Assembly (NCBI GenBank): GCA_029959195.1
Contig: CP114122.1
Span: 806,001-870,000 of the forward strand
Length of the DNA stretch: 64,000 nucleotides
Source: Dictyophora rubrovolvata
Lineage: Eukaryota; Basidiomycota; Agaricomycetes; Phallales; Phallaceae
Direction: 5' to 3'
Under the pieces are notes generated by a model. The model did not search any database. It saw nothing but the letters and a program-made list of their open reading frames with translations, and had not been told where the DNA came from. The translations under genes and the position numbers were made by a program. How positions within the stretch are numbered: position 1 is the first letter of the stretch; the number at the start of each line of letters is the position of its first letter. Positions 36,053-47,139 of this stretch are shown here, in pieces.

Positions 36053-36867
36053 CTGGGATGGTTCTTACGAATTACCGTTCCTCTGTCTCGTGACACTCTC
36101 GAATCGCTGTAATATACCCTAGATTTCGAGATACCCCAGTGTAGCACGTAAATAACAGCACAATGGTACGTGTACAAACATTTTCTATACCGAATACACC
36201 TACACAATTTCTGAAATGGCCGGTCCGGCATTCAAATCCGCAGTGAATTAGATCCTTGATATCAAGACATCGTCTCAACACGTAACCTACACAGACAATA
36301 TTTGATACGTAAATTTGGACTAGAAACGAGTGGAGCTTTGACCTCATGTAATTACCCTCAAGTACGTGTACATATCAGTCAGTCAACTCGATGCTTTTGC
36401 AAATTACTCCGGCATCGGGAAACGTTTTCTCAGCTCTCAGCTTTATTTTGGTGGCAATCCGGCAACATAACCGGTGCCCCAGATTCTAAAAAAAAATCCC
36501 CCATTTATGAAATAGGGTCGAATATATTTGGCCGCTACTATTTGAAACTGGAGCACAATGCATATGATCACATGTTTGAATAACCATAGGTGATAAATGA
36601 ATTTCAACTCAAAACCGCGAACCGCGCTTCCTGTGTGTAATTAGAATCGTCTTTTGATATTTTGACTTCAACTTCGACGAACGTTTCATTATTTTGACGT
36701 AATGATCTTTCTACTAATACACATGTCAAATCTTTTCTTCTAAATTCTTAATCATTTGATAGTAGAAACGTATGTATATCACCAATAGAGAACCAATAAA
36801 AATTTAATACCGAAAATCACCAAAAAAGTCTCTTTGATTCGGTTCTTATTTCAGTCCCCTCTTCAAG
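36053..36867. other. intergenic between convergent genes
   Basis: This is 3' flank of the carrier gene (+) and the bHLH gene (-). No coding signal is seen, and the short frames lack splice partners. The stretch near the bHLH stop is AT-rich. Confidence 0.6.
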
Positions 36868-38229
36868 TTATGCTCCCGGAGATCCGGAAGGCATTCCCAA
36901 TAATGAGCTAGGCGTTTGAGCCTGCATAGAGTATTGACGGCGTGTGTGCACCGCATCCGATACAACATTATTATCATCCGAAGCTGAACTACTGCTGTAA
37001 CGGCGTGATGACATGTTAAGAAGCAAAGATGCAGCAGTGTGCTCATCTCCCGACCAATTTTTCGGGGGCTGTGCCGAATTTAGCGAAAGTGGGCTCGCGC
37101 TTCTTGGTATACCATATCCTTTCGAGGTGAACTGAGCAATTTGATAGGGTGATGTCGGAGATGGCAGTAACACTGGCGATGTCGTGACATTGGTCGGATT
37201 CAGGATATGGGAGATTGTATAGCCATGTGCCGCGTACGCCGGACTAGGAAGAATGTTGGGAGAGCAGTTTACCGAGGATGGAACGGAACGAGAATGGGTT
37301 ACAGAATCTGAAGAAGACCGAGATGTGGTAGACGGCGTGAGTCCGAGAGGCGGAGGAAGAGTGAGACCCGGCAGGGAACTCTTCGCCATCGCTGTGGGAG
37401 CAAAGGGCACAGACTGAGGAGGCGAAGGTAATTGAAGGATAGGCGAAGAAGTGGGTGAACACGAGAGTAATGAAGATATGGAAGGAAGACGGGTTCTGCC
37501 CGTGCCGGCATTAGCATGGTCGGGAACGACATCCGGTTGTATTGAAACGTTCGTACGACCATAATACTCCGTAAATTCATCGTCAAAATCGCTTTCAGGA
37601 TCGTCGACAGGGTCATCCTCCTCCACCTCCTGGACTTTCCGCTTTCGCTCCAAACCACGTTCACGCTCATGCTCTACCGAGCAAGCTTCCCCCCGAAGAG
37701 AAGAAGAGAGCGATGATAATGTTGGCGCTTTGGTTAATGGCAATAGCTCGCTCCCGCATCTCTGACACAAACCCTGTTCGAGATCCTTCATCTTATCAAC
37801 CATACTGCGCAAATAATCGACAGTTCGAACTAAGATCTCGAGCTTGAATTCTTTATCTTCTTTATCCTTCTTCTCGTGTGCCCTTTCGTTAGGAACCAGC
37901 TGGCGCAAGGCAGCAAGGGCTTCATTGATCTTCTCTCTCCTCCGTTTCTCAATGACTGAATGGTTTGTCTTTCGTAATTGTTCTCTAGCGGTCTTGGATA
38001 AAGGGCCTGAGGGTTTTCGACCTCTTCGACGAGGGGCTACCGTCGCAGGAGGAGAGTCTTGAATAGCTTGTCCGTCAGGGACAGGCGCGACCATTGATAA
38101 GTGGAATTCGGCCGAAGACTGCGATGGTTCTTTGAGAGCTAGCTCCCTTAGGCGCTTAACTTTACGAGGAGGATTGTAGTCTTGTTGTGAAAGCGAAGCG
38201 GATGACGAGGAAGAGGCAGCCGGCGGCAT
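36868..38229 (-). CDS. bHLH transcription factor with AT-hook-like basic segment
   Basis: The gene is a single open frame of 453 residues without introns. Residues about 68-75 read RRRGRKPSGP, an AT-hook-like segment. The bHLH basic region is TNHSVIEKRRREKINEAL, where the H, E and R positions that contact an E-box (CANNTG) are present. Helix 1 is ALAALRQLVP, the loop is charged (about 15 residues) and helix 2 is FKLEILVRTVDYLRSMVDKM. A CxxC pair (GLCQRCGS) follows. The remaining 250 residues are Ser/Pro-rich and probably disordered. The domain resembles fungal Esc1/DevR-type regulators, but I am not sure of orthology. It acts as a nuclear DNA-binding regulator. Its targets are unknown. Confidence 0.88.
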   Translation of the reverse strand: MPPAASSSSSASLSQQDYNPPRKVKRLRELALKEPSQSSAEFHLSMVAPVPDGQAIQDSPPATVAPRRRGRKPSGPLSKTAREQLRKTNHSVIEKRRREKINEALAALRQLVPNERAHEKKDKEDKEFKLEILVRTVDYLRSMVDKMKDLEQGLCQRCGSELLPLTKAPTLSSLSSSLRGEACSVEHERERGLERKRKVQEVEEDDPVDDPESDFDDEFTEYYGRTNVSIQPDVVPDHANAGTGRTRLPSISSLLSCSPTSSPILQLPSPPQSVPFAPTAMAKSSLPGLTLPPPLGLTPSTTSRSSSDSVTHSRSVPSSVNCSPNILPSPAYAAHGYTISHILNPTNVTTSPVLLPSPTSPYQIAQFTSKGYGIPRSASPLSLNSAQPPKNWSGDEHTAASLLLNMSSRRYSSSSASDDNNVVSDAVHTRRQYSMQAQTPSSLLGMPSGSPGA

Positions 38230-39337
38230 GGAGGTGAATCAAGTTAACGATGGTGATGGTGGTAAGGAAAAATGGTGAGGGAGAGAGCTGACAAGCGTAG
38301 ATATTTCGAGGGCTGAGTTTTGAATATAGTGGGATAGAGCATGCCCCTATTATTTCGGTCGTGTGCCTTCTTAGACCCTCAGGGTTTGAAGGTACAACGT
38401 GCGCGTGCTGGACCAATCAGCGTCCGTTACCATAAGGGTCGTGTGCGACACAGCAAACGTTTTCGCCCTGGCCCAAGGCGAAATCAAGACTTTCTATTTT
38501 TGTGAATAGAAAGATGATGTCTTGGGAGGGGGTCGACTCGGAGCTCGCAAGGATAAACATGGATCAGTGATCCCGGTTCCCGCATACGAAAGGCCTTGTG
38601 AATTATGGAATGATAATAAAAATATAACTCTCAATGCTACCAATTAAATAAAATTGATCATTTCTGTTATAAAAAGGAATTTCGATGAACACACGTTCAG
38701 CATGCATTTCGCAAAAGATCATATGAGTGTGGGATAAGGAAATGGGCTTACCGGTTCATGTTCAAAAAATGGAACTGTTCCGATAATAATGGGAATGCAA
38801 CTACTCGGCATTTTGAGGTGAATCTCTAAACATAATCCCCCGTCAGCCCGACATATCGTCACTATTAAGACTCTAAGTAACGCACGTGTGTTTTGGTTTT
38901 CAGCCTATTTTCCTAGTATGGACGTTCTCAGCGGCTTTGTGGCATCTGGTGACCTGCGACCATTGTTTCCCGCCTTCGGTGAAATAGCCCAGTCGAGATT
39001 GGATATTATTGCATGTAGATAAGGAGGAAGTCACCAGTGTTTCAAATCTCAGCCGGGAGCAAATAGAAGGCAGGGGATGTACCATACGATCATTGATCAC
39101 TAGCACACTAGCACCAGTATGGCAGTGTAGCCACTCTAGGAAATTCAATATCAATCTGCCAACTATCAAACGCTCAGACGGGGATTATTGACAACTGGAA
39201 ATGAAATTGGGAGCTTTTAGACAGCTTTCGCTTGGTTTTCGCTTTCCGCGATGGTTCACGGCGCGCTGAACATTTGAAACGATTACGTAAACAAGTTACT
39301 TACGTAAAGTAACTCAGTGAACGAAGTCGAAAGCGAA
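38230..39337. other. shared upstream region of the bHLH gene (-) and BRF1 (+)
   Basis: No coding exon was found in 1.1 kb between divergent starts. A palindromic E-box CACGTG at 38883-38888 is a candidate site for bHLH factors, possibly the neighbouring one itself (inference). Short ORFs around 38900-39190 overlap on both strands and match nothing. Confidence 0.5.
38883..38888. promoter_or_regulatory. E-box CACGTG between bHLH and BRF1 genes
   Basis: A perfect CACGTG palindrome lies about 650 bp upstream of the bHLH start. Such a hexamer is expected by chance every few kb, so this is only suggestive. Confidence 0.25.
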
Positions 39338-41714
39338 ATGGTATGTGTACAGCATATGCTAACTCATTATCAGGATTTACTTTTATGTCTCTTTTGAATC
39401 TAGCCTGTCTGTGGAGACTGTGGCGGAACGACGATTGAATATGACACCGCTGCTGGGAATGCTTTCTGCATCCACTGTGGTACGGTGGTAGAGGAGAACA
39501 CTATTGTGGCGGAAGTTACTTTCGGAGAAACTTCAACGGGTGCTGCAATGGTTCAAGGATCATATGTTGGTCAGGGCCAAAGTATGTTCATTTTTCGTTG
39601 CAGTTCTCCTAGACTTCGAACACTGAATTTCAACAGCGAGAGCCCGTATAACTGGACCGGGAGGCTTCAGAGGATCAGGAGAGTCAAGGGAACAAACACT
39701 GGCAAATGGTATGTGTATGCCTTCATAATTTCTAGTTTGAATTTTAATTTTTATAATCAAGCACGACGGAAAATTCGGCAGGTTCAAGCTGCGTTACATA
39801 TCTCGGAACATACAGGTGACCAAGCGCAACGATGGTACACTTTGGCCGTAGAACATCGCTTCACGAAGGGTCGTCGAAGCGAACTTGTCGTTGCCGTTTG
39901 CTTATATGTTGCATGTCGTATGAGCAATACTAGCCACATGTTAATTGACTTCTCAGACATGCTCCAAGTAAGTTCGGGCTTTACCATATCATTTTTATTA
40001 CCCATGTCTTTACATTTTTTCATTCTCACATTTTTATCACACTTAGGTTAACGTTTTTGTTCTTGGAATGACATACCTTCGCCTCGTACAAACTTTAAAC
40101 ATCAAGCTTCCTCTCATCGACCCTGCACATTACATCCATCGCTTCGCCGCGCTTTTGGAATTCGGAGAAGAAACTAGCAAAGTTGCAACAGACGCAGTTC
40201 GTCTAGTCCAACGCTTTAATCGTGATTGGATGACTGCCGGAAGACGTCCAGCTGGCATATGTGGTGCATCTCTTCTTCTCGCTGCCCGCATGAACAATTT
40301 CCGCCGCTCGGTCCAGGAAATTGTACAAGTTGTAAAAATTGCCGATGTAACTCTCAAAAAGCGTCTTGAAGAGTTTAGGAAAACTTCAAGCGGCAATCTG
40401 ACCATCTCCGATTTCAGAAAAGTTTGGCTGGAAGAAGAGATGGACCCTCCTGCGTTCACGGAAGGCAAAGACAAAGAAAAGAAAAGGTTGCAAGTCAAAG
40501 TATCAAAAGGAAAACGTAAAAGAAAGAAGATGAAAGAAGATGAAGAAACCGCCGAAAGTAGTGAAGAATCTGATGAGGAGGAGCGAGAGGAGACTGAAGT
40601 GTCCCAATCGCAATCATCGACTATTAATCCTACCTTGTTTAATCAAGGCATACTGTCTGGTACTCAAAGTACACCTGCGCAAGAACCACCTTCACACCAA
40701 ACCCGAGAAATAAATCCGCCTTTATTTCTGCCAGATCCCGACGAAGAAAACTTGTCATTCGAGGGCAACGTCGAAGACAATATTGACCCTCGCCTTCTGG
40801 AACCGACTTCGTCTTCACTTCTCGAATCTAAGATAACGTCAGAAATGGACGAAACATTAGATTCTTTCATAGCTGAAGAGGTATCCGAGTTCATCGAGAA
40901 CGAGCAAGGCTCTCTTTTGGCTGAAGCGTTAAGCGCCGCCCAGAGACAGCACCAAACAACTTTGGACGATCTGGAAGGACTAGATGAGGACGAATTAGAT
41001 AGGATGTTACTGTCTGAGGAGGAGGTAAGAATCAAGGAACGGATATGGGTGGAGCTGAATAGAGACTATTTGGAAAATCTTGCCAGTAAGTGAAGGCAAA
41101 AAATGAAGTTTGTTTTTGTTGTATGCTCACGTATTGATAGCAAAAGCTTTGCGAGAACAAAATGGCGAAACTAGTGCACCAAAGCCGCGAAAGGTATGCA
41201 CGCCTCCAGATATCGTAGAATTCAGCCGGGACTAAAATTGTTTTTACAGCGGCGAAAACCGTCAGCTAACAAGCCTCGGGATGCCTCAAATGCTCATGGT
41301 TCAACCGCCGCCGAGTCGGTTCGGACTTTGGTGACCAAGAGTAAAAAGTTCAGCCGGAAAATTAACTATTCAGCTTACGACTCATTATTTGGGACGAACA
41401 CTAGTGCTCAAGTCTTGGGGTCTCAGAAGAGCGATGCTCTCGATGATGCTGGTCTATGTCGAATGACACCAGATCAAGATGATAAAGAAAATGAAGAGCC
41501 AATGTTAGTTGTCGAAGAGGAAGGGGGCGGTGTTGGTACCGGTGCTAAACGACCTTCGTCGAAGACTGCAAACGGTAAAGGATCACAATCTTCGGCTGCA
41601 GCGAGGACGTATAGCGACGAAGAACCAGATCTTGACGGGGAAGCAGATGGGGAGAAGAACAATGATACGTGGGGCGTAGATGATTATGTGGAACAGTTTG
41701 AACAGGAAGTATGA
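39338..41714 (+). CDS. BRF1: TFIIIB subunit BRF1 (RNA polymerase III initiation factor)
   Basis: This is a TFIIB-related factor that recruits RNA polymerase III to tRNA and 5S genes. The coding sequence starts with an exon made only of ATG (39338-39340). A 63-nt intron leads to the zinc ribbon VCGDCGGTTIEYDTAAG and CIHCGTVVEENTI. Next come ARITGPGGF and the two cyclin folds (RRKIRQVQAALHISEHTGD; RSELVVAVCLYVACRMSN; NVFVLGMTYLRLVQTLNIKL; RRPAGICGASLLLAARMNNF). A long acidic disordered stretch follows (about 40500-40990). The BRF1-specific C-terminal homology block includes KKFSRKINYSAYDSLF, the region that binds TBP and Bdp1. The gene has about seven exons and an acidic tail ending WGVDDYVEQFEQEV. 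Domain order and length fit the family. Confidence 0.93.
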
Positions 41715-42580
41715 GCTCAAATTATTTCATCAATTCTTTGGTCTATTGTTATTGTATGTCTTCTGGTGATGCATTCAATGTTGGGATGCTGACAATGTTC
41801 AGCCCTAGTTGTTTTAACTACTCGGCTTTCTCGGGATCCTATTTCTTATCGTCTTGTATTCGAGAAATGGGTTATAACCCTTCACCTTGAAGATATACGC
41901 ATCCACCCTAGGATATGTGGCGCTAAAGATGGCAAGGCTCGCCTTCAATAATCATAACCCGCTTTCAAGCAGGATATTTCGATTGTCCCGGAAGTTTTTG
42001 CCTTTTATCAGAGCTGCCATGTAGACATTACAAGATCAACAAGGCCAGAACAAAGAGGGAATACGAACTTCGTGAGAGTGGCACTCGGCAAAGGAGTTCG
42101 GACTTCCATGCCCGTAGACGATGAAAACCCTTCAAAGGCGTCAAGTGATTTTATTTTTAGAAAGCTAGTTAACCGGCGACCCACCTATCATTCCGCCCGC
42201 CCCAAACCTAAGAGATATGGGCGGGATGAGCTGAAAATGCCTTAAGTAGAGGCGGGGTGGTAGCTCCCCACGCCAAACCCTCCAACGTCTCCACCCGCTG
42301 CTAGCTTCGAGACCAGATGCGTAGACGACAAAACGAGTGGGCAGGCAGGTAACATTCAATCTGAACAGTCCTCCCGCCGCCGACGATTTAATCTGCACCA
42401 TGCACAACTGCCATAGCTTAGATATTTCAAATTTACTAATTTACTTATTTACACCAAAATCTATCTAATGTTTGATGGAATATGCCAGCATTAGGGTTTA
42501 CAAACCTACCGTCACATCCAGCCCCCACCACCCAGCAAACCCGCCAAAGAGGAGCTGAAACCTAAAAATGAGCCATGTAT

Positions 42581-42611
42581 GAGGGGGAGAGGGGAGAGGG
42601 GAGAGGAGAGG
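42581..42611 (+). repeat. purine-rich simple repeat (GAGGGG type)
   Basis: Repeated GAGAGGGGA-like units with small changes span about 30 bases. Confidence 0.8.
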
Positions 42612-43588
42612 TTGCAGCGTCCACTCTAGCTAAAACCGAGGTACATGAACAAAAAAAAACGTTAAAAAGGTGAAAAAAATTTTCACTAGGCAGATGCTTA
42701 CTATTGATCCATTGCCGGCCCTCATCCATACATATCTATCCGAATGCTGCACATTTTCGCATCTACTAAAAGATGCAAACGCGGGGAGATGGGCGCAGTT
42801 GGGAAAGGAGGTAGTGATGGTCGAGAAAAGGTTTGGGCCGTTCGGCGCCTGTCGACTTGGTCACGTGATGGAACTTTCCTCGGTTGCGCCTCTTGTACCA
42901 TAGTCAACTAGTCGCCCCGCCCTGTCGGTTCCCGCCTCCCGCTTAATTTGGGCGCACACGGGCATCTGCACGCGCCTACGGTGAAAAAAATAGCTATATA
43001 CACGCTGCGTGATACTCGATTATATAATAGCTATCTACGAGGAGCTCGGACTTACGAGTACCACGTATCTCGTATAGACCCCAGAACAAAGGATTCAGCA
43101 GACGGTGTTTTCGACAATGATGGGACTGGGCCGCGGGTGCCAAAGGCGTCTACGCGCCACTTCATGAGTTAGCACAAGCTGTGCAGTTGGGTCAGGGAAA
43201 TTTGGTCATTTTCCGTACCCCACCGTTTCAACCCAATGAATACATGATACTTTACAAGTGTTGACGTCATTCAGGCGTGTCTTAACTTCCGGAAGATCCT
43301 ACATGTCTCTTATTTATTACTATAATCATAAGCCCGCGATAGATTAGAGATGGAACGACGTTTTATTTCCTTTTCGCGCATGATGCATGACCCTTGTGTG
43401 GAGACCATTGCATCAGCTTTTTTGGCATATACAAATTTCAACGAATCATCATCGAGAAAATAATTGGTTATCTCTTGGATCTATCTTCTCTATTGCGATC
43501 GATCGTTTGTTTGTCCTTTCAGTTGAGCTCCCATTGAGTGTTCGGTGTTGCCCTTCATGTTTCACAATGACGTATTATGCATTATGAC

Positions 43589-43876
43589 TCATGAGCGGCA
43601 TGAATTGCCAGATCCAAAATTTAGATCCTTGCAAATTGAATAGGGTATCATTTCTTGAATGCTGAAATGATCAAAGCTTCTTGAATTGTTCAACAAGCTT
43701 TTTACCGAGAACTTGTGGTAGAAATGAACGTTATTCTTACCTTTAAGATATTGATCGTTTCTTAGCTTTTGTAAAGGTAGTTTCGTTGTCATTTGTTGTC
43801 CCGTGTACTTTAATTTCCATTCCACACCCATTTCCGCTCTACCAACCCTTTGTAGTGGTTCGCCGTTGTCCGCCAT
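43589..43876 (-). CDS. tentative small hypothetical gene
   Basis: The frame begins MADNGEPLQRVGRAEMGVEW and runs to QKLRNDQYLKG, where a good donor (GTAAGAATA) follows. Possible later exons continue to the stop near 43589. The first 45 residues look protein-like and have normal composition. There is no family match and no supporting neighbour, so it may be spurious. Confidence 0.25.
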   Translation of the reverse strand: MADNGEPLQRVGRAEMGVEWKLKYTGQQMTTKLPLQKLRNDQYLKGKNNVHFYHKFSVKSLLNNSRSFDHFSIQEMIPYSICKDLNFGSGNSCRS

Positions 43877-45893
43877 TTTGTATAGTATTACATATTATCT
43901 GAACTCGACCCTGGCCTTCTAATCAAGAAATGGGCTCCATGGCTTCTTTTACGTGTTCTCTCTTGTTTTCGGAAGTTCCCCCGCCCTGATCCTGGCATAT
44001 AACATCAGGAAGGCAAGAGCCGACAAGTTGAGGCGACGAGGACCAAACCTTGCAGTGTGTATGTGAGACATTGCATGTGCGCTATTGAGTATAGAGTGTT
44101 TCGAAAAGCCACCACAGATGAAAAGATACTAACAATGGTCCTGAAGGTGCCGTACGAGCCGGTGTATCACAGGGCATCGTTTACTACCGCTCCTCGCTCC
44201 ACCAGGACTCCATCAAGATCCCAGTAGAAGTTCTTGCCCTGGAGTGCAGTGATTTGTGTCTTGCTGCAACTTACCCCGCTGTCCGGATCCGAGGCTGTGG
44301 GTGTTGTCCAAAACCTTCGTATACCAAAACTTGAATATCTCTATTACTTTCTCGTATTCTCGGTGTCATATCCCCAGGTGTCGTATAATTAGGGTCTACA
44401 TGGTATAATTAGTTTCCTCATGGCAGCGTGGGAGTGTGAAAGACATACCTTAGAGTCAGTATACTTAGAGTCAACGTCCCCAAAAGTCCGAGTCCGAACA
44501 GAAAGGGACTCGTTTAAACTTATGATAGAAATACCTAGAATTCCTGTCAGACCTCGGATATTTGCCGGACAATTGGACTTCATGCATAGATTTGCCTAGA
44601 CGTGTACCATAGGGTGCTTTCAATAAGAATCACAGATTTTCGTATCGGGACCGGCTGGTTGTCTTCCTATCTGTCAGAAAAAATGTGACATTATCCTCAA
44701 ATGTGGCATGGAGGAACTGTCCCAGCTCTGTGATCTTTTGCATAGATGATAGGCCATTGGATTTCCAGCTCACCATTGCCAGTCATCCTAGCCAGGTCGA
44801 TTTTGATTGACGCCATTTACAGTGCGCACACCCATCAGGACTCCCAGAGAGCCAACGGCCGGAATTCCCGCTTGTTTTTTCTGAGGTACGTTCTATACCA
44901 TTGAATTCACAGTTTGGACGTTGGACATTATTAAACCCCGCATCAATGTTGAACTATACCGTCACACTATTAGTAAGCATAACATGGTTACAACGGACCA
45001 TAGCTACAGCATCTGTTCCTTGGCATTTGAGTGAGGTACATTCCTTTATTTAGTTGAGTCTCTTTAATCTCTTTACACATGTCAATCAACAATAAGCATC
45101 TTTACAAAACGCTCGTGGAAATATCACGGGAAGGACACCGACGATGATTTCTATAATAAGTAGACCCTGGCTTGATGTATTTTGATGTGGTATATGCGAG
45201 CTTCGTTTCTTTGGTAAACCACCTTCTAAATCAAGGTCTCGCTAGCTAACTAGCTAACTACGTATGTGAATTTGGGCTTCTAGGGATTCGCTTCCAATCT
45301 ATGTGAATAATACGAGTTCTAGCCGATATTGAAAAGAAGCCTGAAGAGACAATATCTGGTCCAAAACAGCCATTACCGGAGGGCTGCTTTCTCAAAAAAA
45401 ATCGTCAAAGCGCTTTTTCTGAATATGTGGGCTGAATATCTGATGTTGCGGTTGAAAGTTTTTCGAAAGGTGCCAATACCAGCCAGTCTGGTCGGTGCCA
45501 ATGGCATGTTCTATAAACAGAAAGCTAATATCAGATCTAATTAAGCGTCGATTCGCAGTTGATACTGATTCAGATACTGGCCCACTTTCCGGTCAAAGTT
45601 ATCGACGATTGGCCTCATGGCTGAGAAAAAATTATGAGGGGGCTTTACCCGAACATACAGGGCTAAAAAAGATCATCAGGGCCCATGCTAACCCCTTGCA
45701 AGTCATCGGCCGATAAATTTTTTTGGTTGATACCCCAGTCCAGGTTTATTCGACACGAGGCATAGGATACCAAGCAAATAGAGGATTTTAACTTATTATG
45801 TGGTCCCTATTTCTTCGCATATAAAAAAGTGGCTTCTACTTCAAAATTTGCGGGTAACCCTGTCCCGGTATCGAAAACTCTGTCTACGTCCCC

Positions 45894-46671
45894 ATGGCTG
45901 CCATCTTGAAAGTCCCAGTTCTTATCCTGGGTGCTTGGCTCATCGAGGTTGGAATTAAACCACCGACTCCTGCTGCCAAGAAGGAGAAAGGAGACAAAGT
46001 TAGTAGTACGTCGCAGAGGGACTTCGAGAAATACGTCCGCATGTGGTCTATGGTAGCCCGAGTAAGTTTAGTCACGTCAGCTATTGTTCTCTCTTTTAAC
46101 TCAAATACCAACGTAGTATGGTGGTAGTGGACTCCTTATAGTGGAGGCTATCTTGGTGGGATTTTCCCACTTTGGGGGCGAACGCTGGTTGTCGAGCCAA
46201 CTATTTCCGGTCCTACCACCCAAAAGCGATTTATCTGCTTTCTCGCCCTTATTCGTTTTAGGTTTGACGAGTATTCACCTGGGCGGTTTTCTCCGTCTGT
46301 GGTGCTACCGAACCTTGGGGAATTTCTTCACCTTCGAGATCAGCATCCGTCCGGATCACAAGCTAATCACCCGCGGTCCGTACGGAATAGTTCGACACCC
46401 TAGCTACCTCGGTGTAGCTCTCATTCATACAGGCGCGATCATATTTGGATCAAGGCCAGACAGCTACTTCAACACGTGCGGCGTATTTTCCGCTTATCCC
46501 ATCGTAAGATGGGTATTCATTGCTTGGGCGGCGATGCTCGGGTGGTTTGTGTATTCACTGGTGGTTGTTAGACCAACTGTTGAAGACAGAAATCTGAAAG
46601 CCGCGTTTGGAAAAGAATGGGATGATTACCACCAGCGTGTGCCTTTCAAGATTCTTCCTCGGCTCTACTGA
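45894..46671 (+). CDS. protein-S-isoprenylcysteine O-methyltransferase (ICMT/Ste14 family)
   Basis: The enzyme methylates the prenylated C-terminal cysteine of CaaX proteins (Ras, mating pheromones) in the ER membrane, using S-adenosylmethionine. The start is MAAILKVPVLILGAWLIEVG. One intron (about 46061-46114) joins MWSMVAR to YGGSGLLIVEAILVG. The catalytic C-terminal part reads FLRLWCYRTLGNFFTFEISI, then HKLITRGPYGIVRHPSYLGV, the SAM-binding signature of the family. It ends EDRNLKAAFGKEWDDYHQRV. Hydrophobic segments lie before and after the motif. It could also be a fungal ICMT-like paralogue rather than the Ste14 orthologue. It is convergent with the MFS gene that follows. Confidence 0.88.
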
Positions 46672-47139
46672 GGATGGGGGTCCGGAACGATTACCTGAAA
46701 TTACGACTCCTTCAAATATACCGGGCTGCCGATGTAGAAAGGGTTTGGATTATATGACTTTCTTGTTTTTTTTTACCTTTTCCGATCACCTTACGTATTC
46801 ATGTTGTATGTGTGTAATGTTTAACGATTTGGTCCGCTCAACTGTGTAAGACTCGAATAGTTCAGAAATAATAAACGAGAGTGAATGTTTTCCGCAAAGG
46901 AATGGGTAATCGAATATCGATTATGAAAGATACTGAATGAAATGAACGAAAACACCGAACTAAAGGAACGTAATTCCCTACACAGGGTCCGTACTGATTG
47001 AAAAATGCAGGGGAAAAAATGCGTTGGAGCTAATTTCGTCAGACCCGAAAGCTGTGTTTTTTGAGGGAACAAGTATCACCACGCAGTTAATGACTTCATT
47101 TTGTGATTATTATACAAACTAATGCGCAGATTGTTGGAT
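46672..47139. other. intergenic between convergent genes
   Basis: This is 3' flanking sequence of the ICMT gene (+) and the MFS gene (-). No coding signal is seen. Confidence 0.6.

Larger units (their letters stand above)
41715..45893. other. 4.2-kb gene-poor interval
   Basis: No conserved gene is recognised. The interval holds a purine-rich simple repeat (42581-42611), a tentative small gene at 43589-43876 (-), and a pair of overlapping plus frames at 45329-45716 that match nothing known. AACTAGCTAACTAGC-type short repeats lie near 45240. A TATA-like ATAAAAAA stretch at about 45821 precedes the next gene. Confidence 0.5.

Noticed and set aside
35758-36231. 157-codon minus-strand frame
   Set aside because: It is antisense to the last exon of the carrier gene and has no family match.
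45329-45716. two overlapping plus frames (71 and 73 codons)
   Set aside because: There are no convincing splice sites to join them and no recognisable motif.
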